Below are positions 24,927-33,993 of a stretch of DNA of 64,000 bases, piece after piece (the stretch's first letter is position 1; every line of letters begins with the position of its first letter). Source of the DNA: Naasia sp. SYSU D00948 (GTDB lineage Bacteria; Actinomycetota; Actinomycetes; Actinomycetales; Microbacteriaceae). The position numbers and the translations under genes were made by a program. A model generated the notes under the pieces. The model had not been told where the DNA came from and did not search any database. It was given only the letters and a program-made list of their open reading frames with translations. The stretch lies in assembly GCF_017916515.1 (NCBI RefSeq), contig NZ_JAFMTA010000001.1:1415127-1479126 (forward strand). The letters are read 5' to 3'.

Positions 24927-26258
24927 ATGTTCTCCCGGCAATCACGGCGCTCGATGCTCGCGTTCGGCGCGAGCGGGATCGCCCTCACCCTCACACTGGC
25001 GGGCTGCAGCGGCGGCGGTGGCGGGTCGGGCGAAGGGGAGGACGGCAACGTCACCCTCTCGATCCTGATCCCCAGCGACGAGGCGACGGTCACGACCTTC
25101 GATGCGCTCATCGAGGAGTTCGAGAAGCAGAACCCCGACATCACCGTCGAGACCGAGACGCGCCCCGGCGGCGCCGAGGGCGACAACATCGTCAAGACCC
25201 GCCTCTCGACGGGCGAGATGAACGACCTCTTCCAGTACAACTCCGGCTCGCTGTTCCAGGCGCTCAACCCGGACCAGACGCTCGTCAACCTGGACGACCA
25301 GGACTACGCCGACAAGCTGGCCGAGGAGTTCCGGACCGTCGTCTCGACCGACAACGGCGTCTACGGCGTCCCCTACGGCCAGGCCATGGCCGGTGCCGTG
25401 CTCTACAACAAGACCATCTACGAGGAGCTCGGGCTCGAGATCCCGCGCACCTGGGACGAGTTCATGGCCAACAACCAGGCCATCAAGGACGCCGGACGCG
25501 CCGCGCCCATCGTCCAGACCTACGGCGACACGTGGACGTCGCAGCTCTTCGTGCTCGGTGACTTCTACAACGTCCTCGCCGAGGACCCGGACTGGGCCGA
25601 GAAGTACACGAACAACGAGGCCAAGTTCGTGGACGAGCCGGCGCTGGCGGGCTTCCGTCACCTGCAGGAGGCGTTCGAGGCCGACTTCTACAACGAGGAC
25701 TTCGCCTCGGCCCTCTACGCCGACGGCGTCAGCATGGTCGCGACCGGGGAAGGCGCCCACTACCCGATGCTGACCTTCGCGGCACAGCAGCTCGCGGTGA
25801 CGAACCCGGAGGCGTTCGACATCGTCGGCACGTTCCCGCTCCCGGGCGAGAACGCGGAGAGCAACGGGCTCACGGTCTGGATGCCCGCCGCGATGTACAT
25901 CCCGAAGAGCACCGAGGGCGCACAGCTCGAGGCCGCTCAGAAGTTCAACGAGTTCATGACGACGACCGACGCCTGCGACATCCAGAGCGTCACGATCCCG
26001 CCGCAGGGTCCGTTCGTGGTCGAGGGCTGCGAACTGCCGGAGGATGTCCCGGCGATGATCTCCGACATGCAGCCCTACTTCGACGAGGAGGGCAAGACGG
26101 CTCCCGCCCTCGAGTTCCTCTCGCCGATCAAGGGCCCGGCTCTCGAGCAGATCACGGTCGCTGTCGGCTCCGGGATCACCTCCGCTGAGGACGGTGCCGC
26201 GCAGTACGACGAGGACGTGAAGAAGCAGGCTCAGCAGCTCGGTCTCGAGGGCTGGTAG
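24927..26258 (+). CDS. ABC transporter sugar-binding lipoprotein, importer 2
   Basis: A 443-residue solute-binding lipoprotein. The signal peptide ends in LAGCSG (Cys about residue 26) followed by a Gly-rich linker. The mature part has features of oligosaccharide-binding proteins: VPYGQAMAGAVLYNKTIYEELGLEIPRTWDEF, MVATGEGAHYPML. Two Cys residues 20 positions apart (TDACDIQS, VEGCELPED) may form a disulphide. The ATG has GGAGGT 7 bases upstream. The operator at its promoter puts it in the rhamnose regulon, so rhamnose-containing oligosaccharides or free rhamnose are the likely ligands. Confidence 0.9.
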   Translation: MFSRQSRRSMLAFGASGIALTLTLAGCSGGGGGSGEGEDGNVTLSILIPSDEATVTTFDALIEEFEKQNPDITVETETRPGGAEGDNIVKTRLSTGEMNDLFQYNSGSLFQALNPDQTLVNLDDQDYADKLAEEFRTVVSTDNGVYGVPYGQAMAGAVLYNKTIYEELGLEIPRTWDEFMANNQAIKDAGRAAPIVQTYGDTWTSQLFVLGDFYNVLAEDPDWAEKYTNNEAKFVDEPALAGFRHLQEAFEADFYNEDFASALYADGVSMVATGEGAHYPMLTFAAQQLAVTNPEAFDIVGTFPLPGENAESNGLTVWMPAAMYIPKSTEGAQLEAAQKFNEFMTTTDACDIQSVTIPPQGPFVVEGCELPEDVPAMISDMQPYFDEEGKTAPALEFLSPIKGPALEQITVAVGSGITSAEDGAAQYDEDVKKQAQQLGLEGW

Positions 26259-26280
26259 GGGCGTAGCCTCTGACCGTCAA

Positions 26281-26314
26281 CGTGGGGCCGGTCGCCGGCG
26301 CGGCCGGCCCCACG
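26281..26314 (+). promoter_or_regulatory. Intercistronic hairpin after the importer 2 binding protein
   Basis: A perfect 11-bp stem (CGTGGGGCCGG with CCGGCCCCACG) with a 12-base GC-rich loop, in the 81-base gap before the permease gene. There is no T-run. Same position as the importer 1 hairpin, so it likely sets the ratio of binding protein to permease. Confidence 0.6.
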
Positions 26315-26339
26315 CCATATATCGATCGACGGAGATCCG

Positions 26340-27275
26340 ATGACGACAACGACGACGCGGCCTGGGGCGGGGGTCGCCGCAGCCGGCGAGGACACCGGTC
26401 CAGGGCGCAAGCGGCGGGGCATGAAGAGCCCGTACCCGCTCTGGTTCTACATGCCGGCGGGACTCTTCTATGTGGTCCTGTTCCTCATCCCGACGGGCGC
26501 ATCCTTCTACTTCGCCCTCACCCGATGGACCCTCTTCGACATCGAGTTCATCGGCTTCGACAACTTCATCCGCTTCTTCCAGGAGCAGGCCCTCGTCCAG
26601 GGCTTCATCAACACCTTCATCTACGCCTTCGTGACGTCCGGTGCGAAGGTAGTCCTGGGGCTCCTGCTCGGTGTCCTCCTGACATCCCAGATCATCGCCC
26701 GGGGCTACCTGCGGAGCGTCGTCTTCTTCCCGGTGCTCGTCAGCACGATCGGCGTCGGAGTCACGTTCAAGGTGCTGCTCGACCCCTTCGATGGACTGGT
26801 GAACCAGGTGCTCGGCTGGTTCGGGATCACCGGGCCCGGCTGGCTGACGGACCCCGCGTGGGCCCTGATGTCCGTCGCGCTGGTCGACATCTGGAAGGGG
26901 ATCGGCCTCGCCACCCTCATCTACATCGCAGGCATGGTGGCGATCCCTCAGGAGTACTTCGAGGCGGCGAAGGTGGACGGCGCCAACTCGTGGAAGAACT
27001 TCTGGCACATCATCCTGCCGCTGGTGCGGCCGGCGACCACGACGGTCATCATCCTGTCCCTGATCGGCGGTCTGCGCTCGTTCGACCTCATCTGGGCGAT
27101 GACGCGAGGAGGCCCGGGGTTCACGAGTGACGTCATCGCCTCGGTGATCTACAAGCAGTACCAGGCCGGGTTCTACGGCCTGTCCACCGCGGGCAACGTC
27201 GTGCTGTTCATCGTCGTCGCGGCTCTGATCGTGCCGCTGTCCGCGTGGCTCAACCGAGGGGAGAAGGACGCGTGA
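26340..27275 (+). CDS. ABC sugar transporter permease, importer 2 (MalF-like)
   Basis: A 311-residue permease. A polar N-terminal tail of about 30 residues is followed by six membrane segments, the EAA loop (YFEAAKVDGANSWKNFWHIILPLVRP) and the MalF-type IWAMTRGGPGFTSDVIAS. CGGAGATCCG precedes the ATG. The stop overlaps the next gene (GTGA). Confidence 0.9.
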   Translation: MTTTTTRPGAGVAAAGEDTGPGRKRRGMKSPYPLWFYMPAGLFYVVLFLIPTGASFYFALTRWTLFDIEFIGFDNFIRFFQEQALVQGFINTFIYAFVTSGAKVVLGLLLGVLLTSQIIARGYLRSVVFFPVLVSTIGVGVTFKVLLDPFDGLVNQVLGWFGITGPGWLTDPAWALMSVALVDIWKGIGLATLIYIAGMVAIPQEYFEAAKVDGANSWKNFWHIILPLVRPATTTVIILSLIGGLRSFDLIWAMTRGGPGFTSDVIASVIYKQYQAGFYGLSTAGNVVLFIVVAALIVPLSAWLNRGEKDA

Positions 27276-28102
27276 GGAACAACACGTGGCGCTTCGGCGG
27301 GGGGATCGCGGCCATCGTGCTGTCGATCATCGTGTTCATCGTGCCGTTCATCTTCATCTTCCTGACCGCTGCCAAGAACCAGCAGGAAGCCACGGCTCTC
27401 CAGTTCACCTGGCCGACGGAGTTTGCGCTGTTCGACAACATCGTCCAGGTGCTCCAGGCGCGGGACTACCTGCTGCTGACGGCCTTCCTCAACAGCGTGA
27501 TCCTGACCGTGGGAGCCGTGGCGATCATGGTCATCCTGTCGGCGATGGTCGGCTTCGTGCTGCAGCGGCGGCGCTCGCGCTGGAATCCGCTCGTGAGCGG
27601 CCTCGTGCTCGCAGGCCTCATCATCCCGCCGGCGGTCGTGCCGACGATCTGGATGCTGCAGACGCTCGAGCTGTTCAAGACGATCCCCGGGCTCATGTTC
27701 GTGCACGTCGCCTTCGGGCTGTCGTTCTGCGTGCTGCTGTTCCGCGCGTTCATGGCGACCATCCCGCGGGAGCTCGACGAGGCGGCGATCATCGACGGAT
27801 GCGGCCCGATCCGGCTGTTCTTCACCGTGATCTTCCCGCTTCTCCGGTCGGTGATCATCACGGTGATCGTCGTGCAGGCGGTGTCCGTCTTCAACGACTT
27901 CACCTACGCGCTGTACTTCGCGCCCGGGGACGAGAACGCGACCGTGCAGCTGCAGCTGTACAACTTCTCGGCCCAGAACGTGACCCAGTGGAACCTGCTG
28001 TTCGCGAACGTCCTGCTGATCACGATCCCGCCGCTGATCATGTACATCTTCTTCAACCGGCAGATCGTGGCGGGCATGACCTCCGGCGCGGTGAAGGGCT
28101 AG
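27272..28102 (+). CDS. ABC sugar transporter permease, importer 2 (MalG-like)
   Basis: A 276-residue permease with six membrane segments, the EAA loop (ELDEAAIIDGCGPIRLFFTVIFPLLR) and the C-terminus NRQIVAGMTSGAVKG. GTG at 27272 overlaps the previous stop and has GAGAAGG upstream; the ATG-like start 9 codons earlier lies inside the previous gene. The stop overlaps that of the converging esterase gene by 4 bases. Confidence 0.9.
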   Translation: MRNNTWRFGGGIAAIVLSIIVFIVPFIFIFLTAAKNQQEATALQFTWPTEFALFDNIVQVLQARDYLLLTAFLNSVILTVGAVAIMVILSAMVGFVLQRRRSRWNPLVSGLVLAGLIIPPAVVPTIWMLQTLELFKTIPGLMFVHVAFGLSFCVLLFRAFMATIPRELDEAAIIDGCGPIRLFFTVIFPLLRSVIITVIVVQAVSVFNDFTYALYFAPGDENATVQLQLYNFSAQNVTQWNLLFANVLLITIPPLIMYIFFNRQIVAGMTSGAVKG

Positions 28103-29181
28103 CGCCCGAGCCGGCGATCCAGGAAGCCCCACGCCTCGGCCTGCATCTCGGGGTCGAAGGCGTGGGGTCCCGGGAAGAAGCTGCCCTCGTAGGACGACGT
28201 GGAGTCGCGGGAGCGGAGGCGCTCGTGCGCCTCGCGCATCCCGTGCAGGGGGAACAGCTCGTCGTGCTCCCGGTACTGCACGAGCAGAGCGTGCTCGGCG
28301 TCCAGCCGGGGGAGGTCCGGCAGATCGATCTCGCGCGCGAGGCCGGGCACGTTGATCAGCCACGAGTGGAAGCGGGCGTGAGCGTCGGCCATCGAGCGCC
28401 ACGTCGTCATCATCGCCACCGTGACTGTCGCGCGGACGCGCGCGTCGAGCACGCCGAGGAACAGGGCGCGACCGCCGCCGCCTGAGAAGCCGAACGCCCC
28501 CAGCCGGCCGGGGTCGACGCCGGGGATCCGGCTGAGCTGTTCGAGGGCGAGCAGGTCGTCCGAGGCGACGACGCCTGCGAAGGAGGAGCCGAGCAGCGAG
28601 GCGGTCTTCTCGAGGACCTCCTCGTGCAGCGCCGAAGCCGTGTTGTACTCGTCGATCTCGCTCCAGGGCCGGCCCTCCGACAGGCGGAGGCGGCCGAGGG
28701 CGGAGGCGAGCTCGCGCTCGCGCTCGGACAAGGCATCGGCGGGAATGCGGCGCGTGCCCCAGGCGAAGGCGTCGTGGGCGAGCACGGCGTAGCCGCGGCG
28801 TGCCAGCTCGAGAACCGGGGCGCCGCCGTACTGCAGCCTCCCATGAGCAGCGGCGTAGGGGTCGCCGTCGTCCAGGCCCGGGGCGACGAACTGGTCGGCG
28901 CCCGTCCACATGGCACCGCCGTGGCTGTGCAGGGCCAGCACGCCCGGGATGTCGCCGGACGCCTCGAGCGGGCGGGCGAGCCACGCGCCGGTGGTGGGGC
29001 CGATGCCCGTCTCCCAGCTGAGCCGCTCGAGTCGCACGTCCCCGACCGTTCGCGAGGGGATCCTGTGCACCGGACCGGGACGGGGGGCGGGCACCCCGAG
29101 GATCCGAGCGAGCTGGGCCGCGCGGTCGTCCGCGCCCTGGAGACGCGGCCGATCCGCGAGCGCCGACGCCCATGCGCTCAT
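28099..29181 (-). CDS. Alpha/beta hydrolase, acetyl-esterase/dienelactone-hydrolase-like
   Basis: A 360-residue hydrolase without signal peptide. The nucleophile is Ser in GFSGGGGR, an oxyanion segment is LALHSHGGAMWTG, a likely catalytic Asp is in QYREHDELFP, and the His is in FPGPHAFD near the C-terminus. The domain before the fold (MSAWASALADRPRLQG...) resembles that of large carbohydrate esterases. Divergent from GH78 no. 3, with a palindrome in the 87-base gap, so the two are probably co-regulated. It may deacylate rhamnosides before hydrolysis; this is context only. Confidence 0.78.
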   Translation of the reverse strand: MSAWASALADRPRLQGADDRAAQLARILGVPAPRPGPVHRIPSRTVGDVRLERLSWETGIGPTTGAWLARPLEASGDIPGVLALHSHGGAMWTGADQFVAPGLDDGDPYAAAHGRLQYGGAPVLELARRGYAVLAHDAFAWGTRRIPADALSERERELASALGRLRLSEGRPWSEIDEYNTASALHEEVLEKTASLLGSSFAGVVASDDLLALEQLSRIPGVDPGRLGAFGFSGGGGRALFLGVLDARVRATVTVAMMTTWRSMADAHARFHSWLINVPGLAREIDLPDLPRLDAEHALLVQYREHDELFPLHGMREAHERLRSRDSTSSYEGSFFPGPHAFDPEMQAEAWGFLDRRLGR

Positions 29182-29224
29182 CCCGCTCCTCCTCGCGACG
29201 CTCCATGCTACGGTCGGGAAGCGG

Positions 29225-29237
29225 TTGCCTCAGGCAA
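29225..29237. promoter_or_regulatory. Perfect palindrome TTGCCTCAGGCAA between divergent genes
   Basis: A 13-base perfect inverted repeat centred on one base, midway between the starts of the esterase gene (29181) and GH78 no. 3 (29269). It differs from both LacI-type sites in the window, so a different regulator may bind here. Confidence 0.45.
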
Positions 29238-29268
29238 GCAAGCTGCATGCGGCGCGGGGAGCGGAACG

Positions 29269-31914
29269 ATGGAGTCGACGGGTCCGGCAGTCGGGCATCT
29301 TCGCGTGGAGCACCACCGGGAGCCGATGGGGATCGGCGAGTCCCGGCCCCGCCTCTCCTGGTGGGTGACCGGCGGGGAGCAGGCGGCCTACGAGGTGCGC
29401 CGGCGGAACGCCGACGGCACCGAGGAGACGTCTCCCGTCGTCCACTCGGCCGAGCGCGTGCTGGTCGACTGGCCCTTCCCGGAGCTCGCGTCGCGTGAGG
29501 CGTGCCGTCTGGCGGTGCGCCTGACGAGCCCGGAGGGGATCGTCGGGGACTGGAGTCAAGAGCTCGCCGTCGAGGCCGGTCTCCTCCACCCGGGGGACTG
29601 GACAGCCCGCTTCGCCGAGCCCGGGGATGACCGAGGCGCCGGCGGACCCGCGCATCTCCTGCGCCGATCCTTCCGCGTCGGATCGGCCGTGCGCCGAGCA
29701 CGCCTCTACGCCACCGCGCACGGCCTGGCGGTCTTCGAGATCAACGGACGGCGCGTGAGCGACGAGCTGCTCGCGCCCGGCTGGACGAGCTACGAGCACC
29801 GGCTCCGCTACCGCACGGCGGACGTGACGCCGCTGCTGCAGGAGGGCGAGAACGCGCTCGGCGCGCATCTGGCCGACGGCTGGTATCGGGGCCGCTTCGG
29901 CTTCGACGGCGGGCGGATCAACGGCTACGGCGAGCGGGTCGGAGTGCTGGCGCAGCTGGAGATCGAGCACGCGGACGGCAGCCGCACCGTGATCGAGAGC
30001 GACGGCGAGTGGACCAGCGCGGAGTCGCCCGTCCGCTCCTCCAACATCTACGACGGAGAGGAGTTCGACGCGCGGCTGCGGGTGCCGGGATGGTCCTCTC
30101 CGGGCTTCGACGACGGAGCCTGGGCCGGCGTCACGCTCTCCGATGCCCGACCCGAGGTGCTCGTCGCGCCCATGGGGCCTCCCGTCCGGGCCACCGAGGT
30201 GCTGCATCCCGTCGCGCAGGGCGAGGTGAGTCCGCGTGTGCTGCGGCTCGACTTCGGCCAGAACCTGGTGGGCCGCCTGCGGATCCGCCTGCGAGGGCCT
30301 CGCGGGGCCTCCGTCACGCTGCGTCATGCCGAGGTGCTCGAGCACGGGCAGCTCGGAGTGCGTCCGCTCCGAGCCGCCCGTGCCACGGACCGGTTCGTTC
30401 TGGGCGGAGCCGGCGAGGAGGAGTGGGAGCCCGAGTTCACCTTCCACGGCTTCCGGTACGCCGAGATCGCGTCCTCCGACCCCGAGATCACGGTGCTGCA
30501 GGCGGTGGCCGTCGTCCTGCACACCGATATGGAGGAGACGGGATCCTTCTCGTGCTCGGATCCTTTGGTCGAGCGGCTGCACGAGAACAGCCGCTGGGGG
30601 ATGCGCGGGAACTTCATCGACGTCCCCACCGACTGCCCGCAGCGCGACGAGCGGCTGGGCTGGACGGGAGACATCAACGTCTTCACCCCGGCGGCGACCG
30701 GCCTCTACGACTGCTCGGGCATGCTCGCCTCCTGGATGGAGGACCTGCTGGCCGAGCAGCGCGACCGCCCGGACGGCATCCCCCCGCTGGTCGTGCCGGA
30801 CTTCCTCACCGTGGACTTCCCCTCCGCCATCTGGGGCGACGCGGTCGTCGACGTGCCGTGGGTGCTGCACGAGCGGTACGGCGATGCCCGCATCCTCGCC
30901 CGCGCCCTCCCGGGCATGACGGCGTACGTCGACGCGGTCGCGGCGCGCGCCGGAACCTCGCTGATCTGGGACTCGGACTTCCAGCTGGGCGACTGGCTCG
31001 ACCCGTCGGCGCCCGCGGACGAGCCCGGCGCGGGCCGGACGAGCGGGGCCCTGGTGGCGACCGCGTACTTCGCCCGTTCCGCCGAGCGCACCGGCCGCGC
31101 GGCCGCACTCCTCGGCGAGGAGGAGATCGCGGAACGATACCTGGCACTGGCCGGCAGGGTGCGGGACGCCTTCGCGGAGGAGTTCGTCAGCCCGCGCGGG
31201 CGCGTCGCGAGCGACTCGCAGACCGGCTACGCGATCGCGCTGACGTTCGGGCTCCTCCCGACCGACCAGCAGCGACGGCATGCCGGCGAGCGGCTGGCCG
31301 AGCTCGTGCACGCGGGCCGGTATCGCATCGGGACGGGGTTCGCGGGAACACCCCTCCTCCTCGACGCGCTGGTGTCCGCGGGGCACCCCCAGCTCGCCCA
31401 CCGCATGCTGGCGGAGACGGGCTGCCCGTCCTTCCTCTACCCCGTCACCATGGGCGCGACCACGGTCTGGGAGCGGTGGGACAGCATGCTTCCGGACGGC
31501 ACGATCAATCCGGGGGAGATGACCTCCTTCAACCACTACGCCCTCGGAGCCGTCGCGGACTGGCTGCAGCGTCGCCTCGCCGGGCTGGCTCCGGCGGCGC
31601 CGGGCTACCGGCGCATCATCGTGGAGCCCGTCCCGGGCGGCTCCATGACCTCGGCCGCGTTCCGGCTGCTCACGCCCTATGGCCCGGCGCGCTCGTCCTG
31701 GACGCTCGACGGCGCCTCCTTCGAGCTCGTGGTGGAGGTGCCGGAAGGAACGACGGCCGAGGTCCGTCTGCCCGACGGGCGGGACCCGATGGAGGTCGGA
31801 CCGGGCCGGCACACCTTCACCGCCACGCTGGAGCTGGCCGCATATCCCCCTGCCGTGCCGCCGGCGGTCCGGCAGCCGCCCGTCTCGATCGACCCGCAGC
31901 ACGCCCGGCGCTGA
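29269..31914 (+). CDS. GH78 alpha-L-rhamnosidase 3
   Basis: An 881-residue GH78 enzyme with all expected segments: LYATAHGLAVFEINGRRV (N-terminal sandwich), DFGQNLVGRLRIR, the acid motif DCPQRDERLGWTGD, and GEMTSFNHYALGAVADWLQ with the general base Glu. It is most like GH78 no. 1 but lacks the C-terminal tail. No signal peptide. The ATG at 29269 has GGGGAGCGG upstream; the longer open frame upstream overlaps the divergent esterase and is not coding. Confidence 0.92.
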   Translation: MESTGPAVGHLRVEHHREPMGIGESRPRLSWWVTGGEQAAYEVRRRNADGTEETSPVVHSAERVLVDWPFPELASREACRLAVRLTSPEGIVGDWSQELAVEAGLLHPGDWTARFAEPGDDRGAGGPAHLLRRSFRVGSAVRRARLYATAHGLAVFEINGRRVSDELLAPGWTSYEHRLRYRTADVTPLLQEGENALGAHLADGWYRGRFGFDGGRINGYGERVGVLAQLEIEHADGSRTVIESDGEWTSAESPVRSSNIYDGEEFDARLRVPGWSSPGFDDGAWAGVTLSDARPEVLVAPMGPPVRATEVLHPVAQGEVSPRVLRLDFGQNLVGRLRIRLRGPRGASVTLRHAEVLEHGQLGVRPLRAARATDRFVLGGAGEEEWEPEFTFHGFRYAEIASSDPEITVLQAVAVVLHTDMEETGSFSCSDPLVERLHENSRWGMRGNFIDVPTDCPQRDERLGWTGDINVFTPAATGLYDCSGMLASWMEDLLAEQRDRPDGIPPLVVPDFLTVDFPSAIWGDAVVDVPWVLHERYGDARILARALPGMTAYVDAVAARAGTSLIWDSDFQLGDWLDPSAPADEPGAGRTSGALVATAYFARSAERTGRAAALLGEEEIAERYLALAGRVRDAFAEEFVSPRGRVASDSQTGYAIALTFGLLPTDQQRRHAGERLAELVHAGRYRIGTGFAGTPLLLDALVSAGHPQLAHRMLAETGCPSFLYPVTMGATTVWERWDSMLPDGTINPGEMTSFNHYALGAVADWLQRRLAGLAPAAPGYRRIIVEPVPGGSMTSAAFRLLTPYGPARSSWTLDGASFELVVEVPEGTTAEVRLPDGRDPMEVGPGRHTFTATLELAAYPPAVPPAVRQPPVSIDPQHARR

Positions 31915-31929
31915 CCGCCGTCCGGCGCG

Positions 31930-33984
31930 TCATGCGGGAAGGGCGAGCACGACCCGCTGGGGGCCGGCGACCTCCTCGCCGTCCTGCCGCATGAGTACAG
32001 CACCCGAAGGGACGTCGACCGTGACGGTGTCCCCCTCCGCCACGACGCAGATCTCGCCGTCCGGCGTCGGCACGACCGCGGCGGCCCACTCCAGTGCGCC
32101 GAGCGCGGGTCGCACCTCGAACCGGCGCCAGCCGTCCTCGAGCGGGCGGACTCCGAGCACGATGTCGGGAAGCAGGGCGGCAGGCCCTGACGCCCAGGCG
32201 TGGCAGAGGCTCTTGCCGAAGGGGCGGCCGTACATCGCGTAGGGGCTTCCGCCCTCGCTCGCGAACTCCTCCCAGAAGGTGCGCGCGCCCACGTCCAGCA
32301 TCGCGCCCCAGAGGGCGGAGATCCGCGCCACCGCTTCGTCCGGCGCGCCCGCGCGCGCGAGCCCGAGGAGCGCGAACGAGGCCATGAACGGGGTCCTGGG
32401 CGGGTCGGCCGTGAGGAGCGCCGACCGCACGCCCTCCGGAACCGGACCGGCGTGGATGCCCGACAGCACCGCGAGGAAGTTCGGGTAGGCGGAGGAGGTG
32501 CCGGGCTGCCCGAGGTACTCCCGCCAGGCGTCCGCGTCCTCGTCCCACGCCTGCTCGACGAGCGTGACGCGCAGACGCTCGGCGAGTCCGCGCCACCGGG
32601 GAGCGCCCGGATGCCCGGCGGCGCCGAGGAGGGCCGCCCCGCTCTCCAGAGCCCAGAACCACAGCATCTGCAGGGCGGTGTACGGCGGACCGGGAGCGAC
32701 CTGGACGCCCCAGTCGATGAAGACCGAGCCCTCGGCGGCGTCCCCGAACCCGTCCGGCTCCTCACGGGGACGGAACACCCCGTCCGGCCCGGCGTAGCCG
32801 GCGAGATGCTCGAGGAAGCGCTGCAGGTGCTCCGCGTCGGCGGTGGGCGCGGGCCCGAAGTACCGTGCGACGGCCGCCGAGTTGATGACCCACCACAGCG
32901 AGTAGTCCGAGATGCCGTTGACGTAGCCGTGGCGCGGCTGCCCCAGCGCGGTGGAGCTGTCGCGGGCGATGGCGGCGTCGGCGAAGGCGTAGGCGTTCGA
33001 GAGCGTGTTGAGTGCCTGGTCGCCGGTCCAGGGCATCCGGTCCCGCTTGATCCCGTCGAGCATCAGCTCGTGCATGCAGAGGCGCAGGGTGTACGCGCTC
33101 GTCGCCCAGATGGCGCTCAGCCGCTCATCGGAGCAGAGGAAGGCCCCTCGTCGTGGCGCCGGATGCGCGGACGCCTCGACGACGACCTCGGCCGGCTCCA
33201 CATCGTTGACGGCGAGCCAGCGGAAGCCGAGCTCGTGCAGCGAGGTCCACCGTCCGTCGTCGAGCTGCACCAGCTCGTGCCGGACCTCCTGGTCGGCCGG
33301 GTCGGCGAGGGCCTCCTCCCGCGACTCGCCGGTCGAGAGGCGGGGAACGCCGTCGCAGCGGAGGACGGGCCGGCCGAGCACCGGAGCCTCCAGCTCGTAC
33401 AGGCCGTCGGGGCGCTGGAGGGCGGGCAGGGTCACAGTCGGCTCGCGGTCGAGATGGGGAGGGGATCCGGGACCGCCCCGGCGCACGCTCGCGGGCGCCC
33501 AGGCGGCGCCGTCCCCCGAGGCCTCCCACCGCGTCCCGGTCGCGAACCCCTGCGGGCTGAGGATGCCGACGGCGGCGGGGGAGTCGGCTCTGGCGGTGAC
33601 GGACACGGTGAGGACGCGACCCGGGGGCAGCTGGGCCGTCAGCACGCCGCCGTCCTCGCTCGTCTCCACCGCCAGTCCGTCGACCGTCACGCGCAGCTCC
33701 CCGTCCGCGGCGAGGGTGAGGGGCGCGGCCGTGCCCTCCAGACGGCGCCGGAACTCGACGCGGCTCTGGAGGGCCCCGTAGTTGCCCGCGTAGTGCACGG
33801 ACCGGTTCGCCGCGAACCCCTCGCGCACCAGCCGGTGGAGCCGGGCGAGCTCGAACTGACCCCGCCCGTACAGCCACTCGACCCGCGCGGGAGGTGAGTC
33901 CGGGAGATCCGGCAGCGGATCGGGGCCGAGGAGCCGCGCTCGGCTCACGATCTCGGCGGCGCTGCGGGGTAGATCGATATACAC
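31930..33984 (-). CDS. GH78-like enzyme of a divergent branch (rhamnosidase 4)
   Basis: A 684-residue protein with the GH78 barrel but a different catalytic region: DGIKRDRMPWTGD replaces DCPQRDERLGW, so the general acid is an Asp rather than Glu and the loop is one residue shorter. The second catalytic segment is ARTFWEEF, then CHAWASGP, in place of GEMTSFNHYA. It is about 200 residues shorter than its neighbours because N-terminal sandwich modules are missing. GTG start with AGGAACG upstream, 9 bases after manA. A different linkage or sugar specificity is likely. No signal peptide. Confidence 0.8.
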   Translation of the reverse strand: MYIDLPRSAAEIVSRARLLGPDPLPDLPDSPPARVEWLYGRGQFELARLHRLVREGFAANRSVHYAGNYGALQSRVEFRRRLEGTAAPLTLAADGELRVTVDGLAVETSEDGGVLTAQLPPGRVLTVSVTARADSPAAVGILSPQGFATGTRWEASGDGAAWAPASVRRGGPGSPPHLDREPTVTLPALQRPDGLYELEAPVLGRPVLRCDGVPRLSTGESREEALADPADQEVRHELVQLDDGRWTSLHELGFRWLAVNDVEPAEVVVEASAHPAPRRGAFLCSDERLSAIWATSAYTLRLCMHELMLDGIKRDRMPWTGDQALNTLSNAYAFADAAIARDSSTALGQPRHGYVNGISDYSLWWVINSAAVARYFGPAPTADAEHLQRFLEHLAGYAGPDGVFRPREEPDGFGDAAEGSVFIDWGVQVAPGPPYTALQMLWFWALESGAALLGAAGHPGAPRWRGLAERLRVTLVEQAWDEDADAWREYLGQPGTSSAYPNFLAVLSGIHAGPVPEGVRSALLTADPPRTPFMASFALLGLARAGAPDEAVARISALWGAMLDVGARTFWEEFASEGGSPYAMYGRPFGKSLCHAWASGPAALLPDIVLGVRPLEDGWRRFEVRPALGALEWAAAVVPTPDGEICVVAEGDTVTVDVPSGAVLMRQDGEEVAGPQRVVLALPA

Positions 33985-33993
33985 CGTTCCTGG

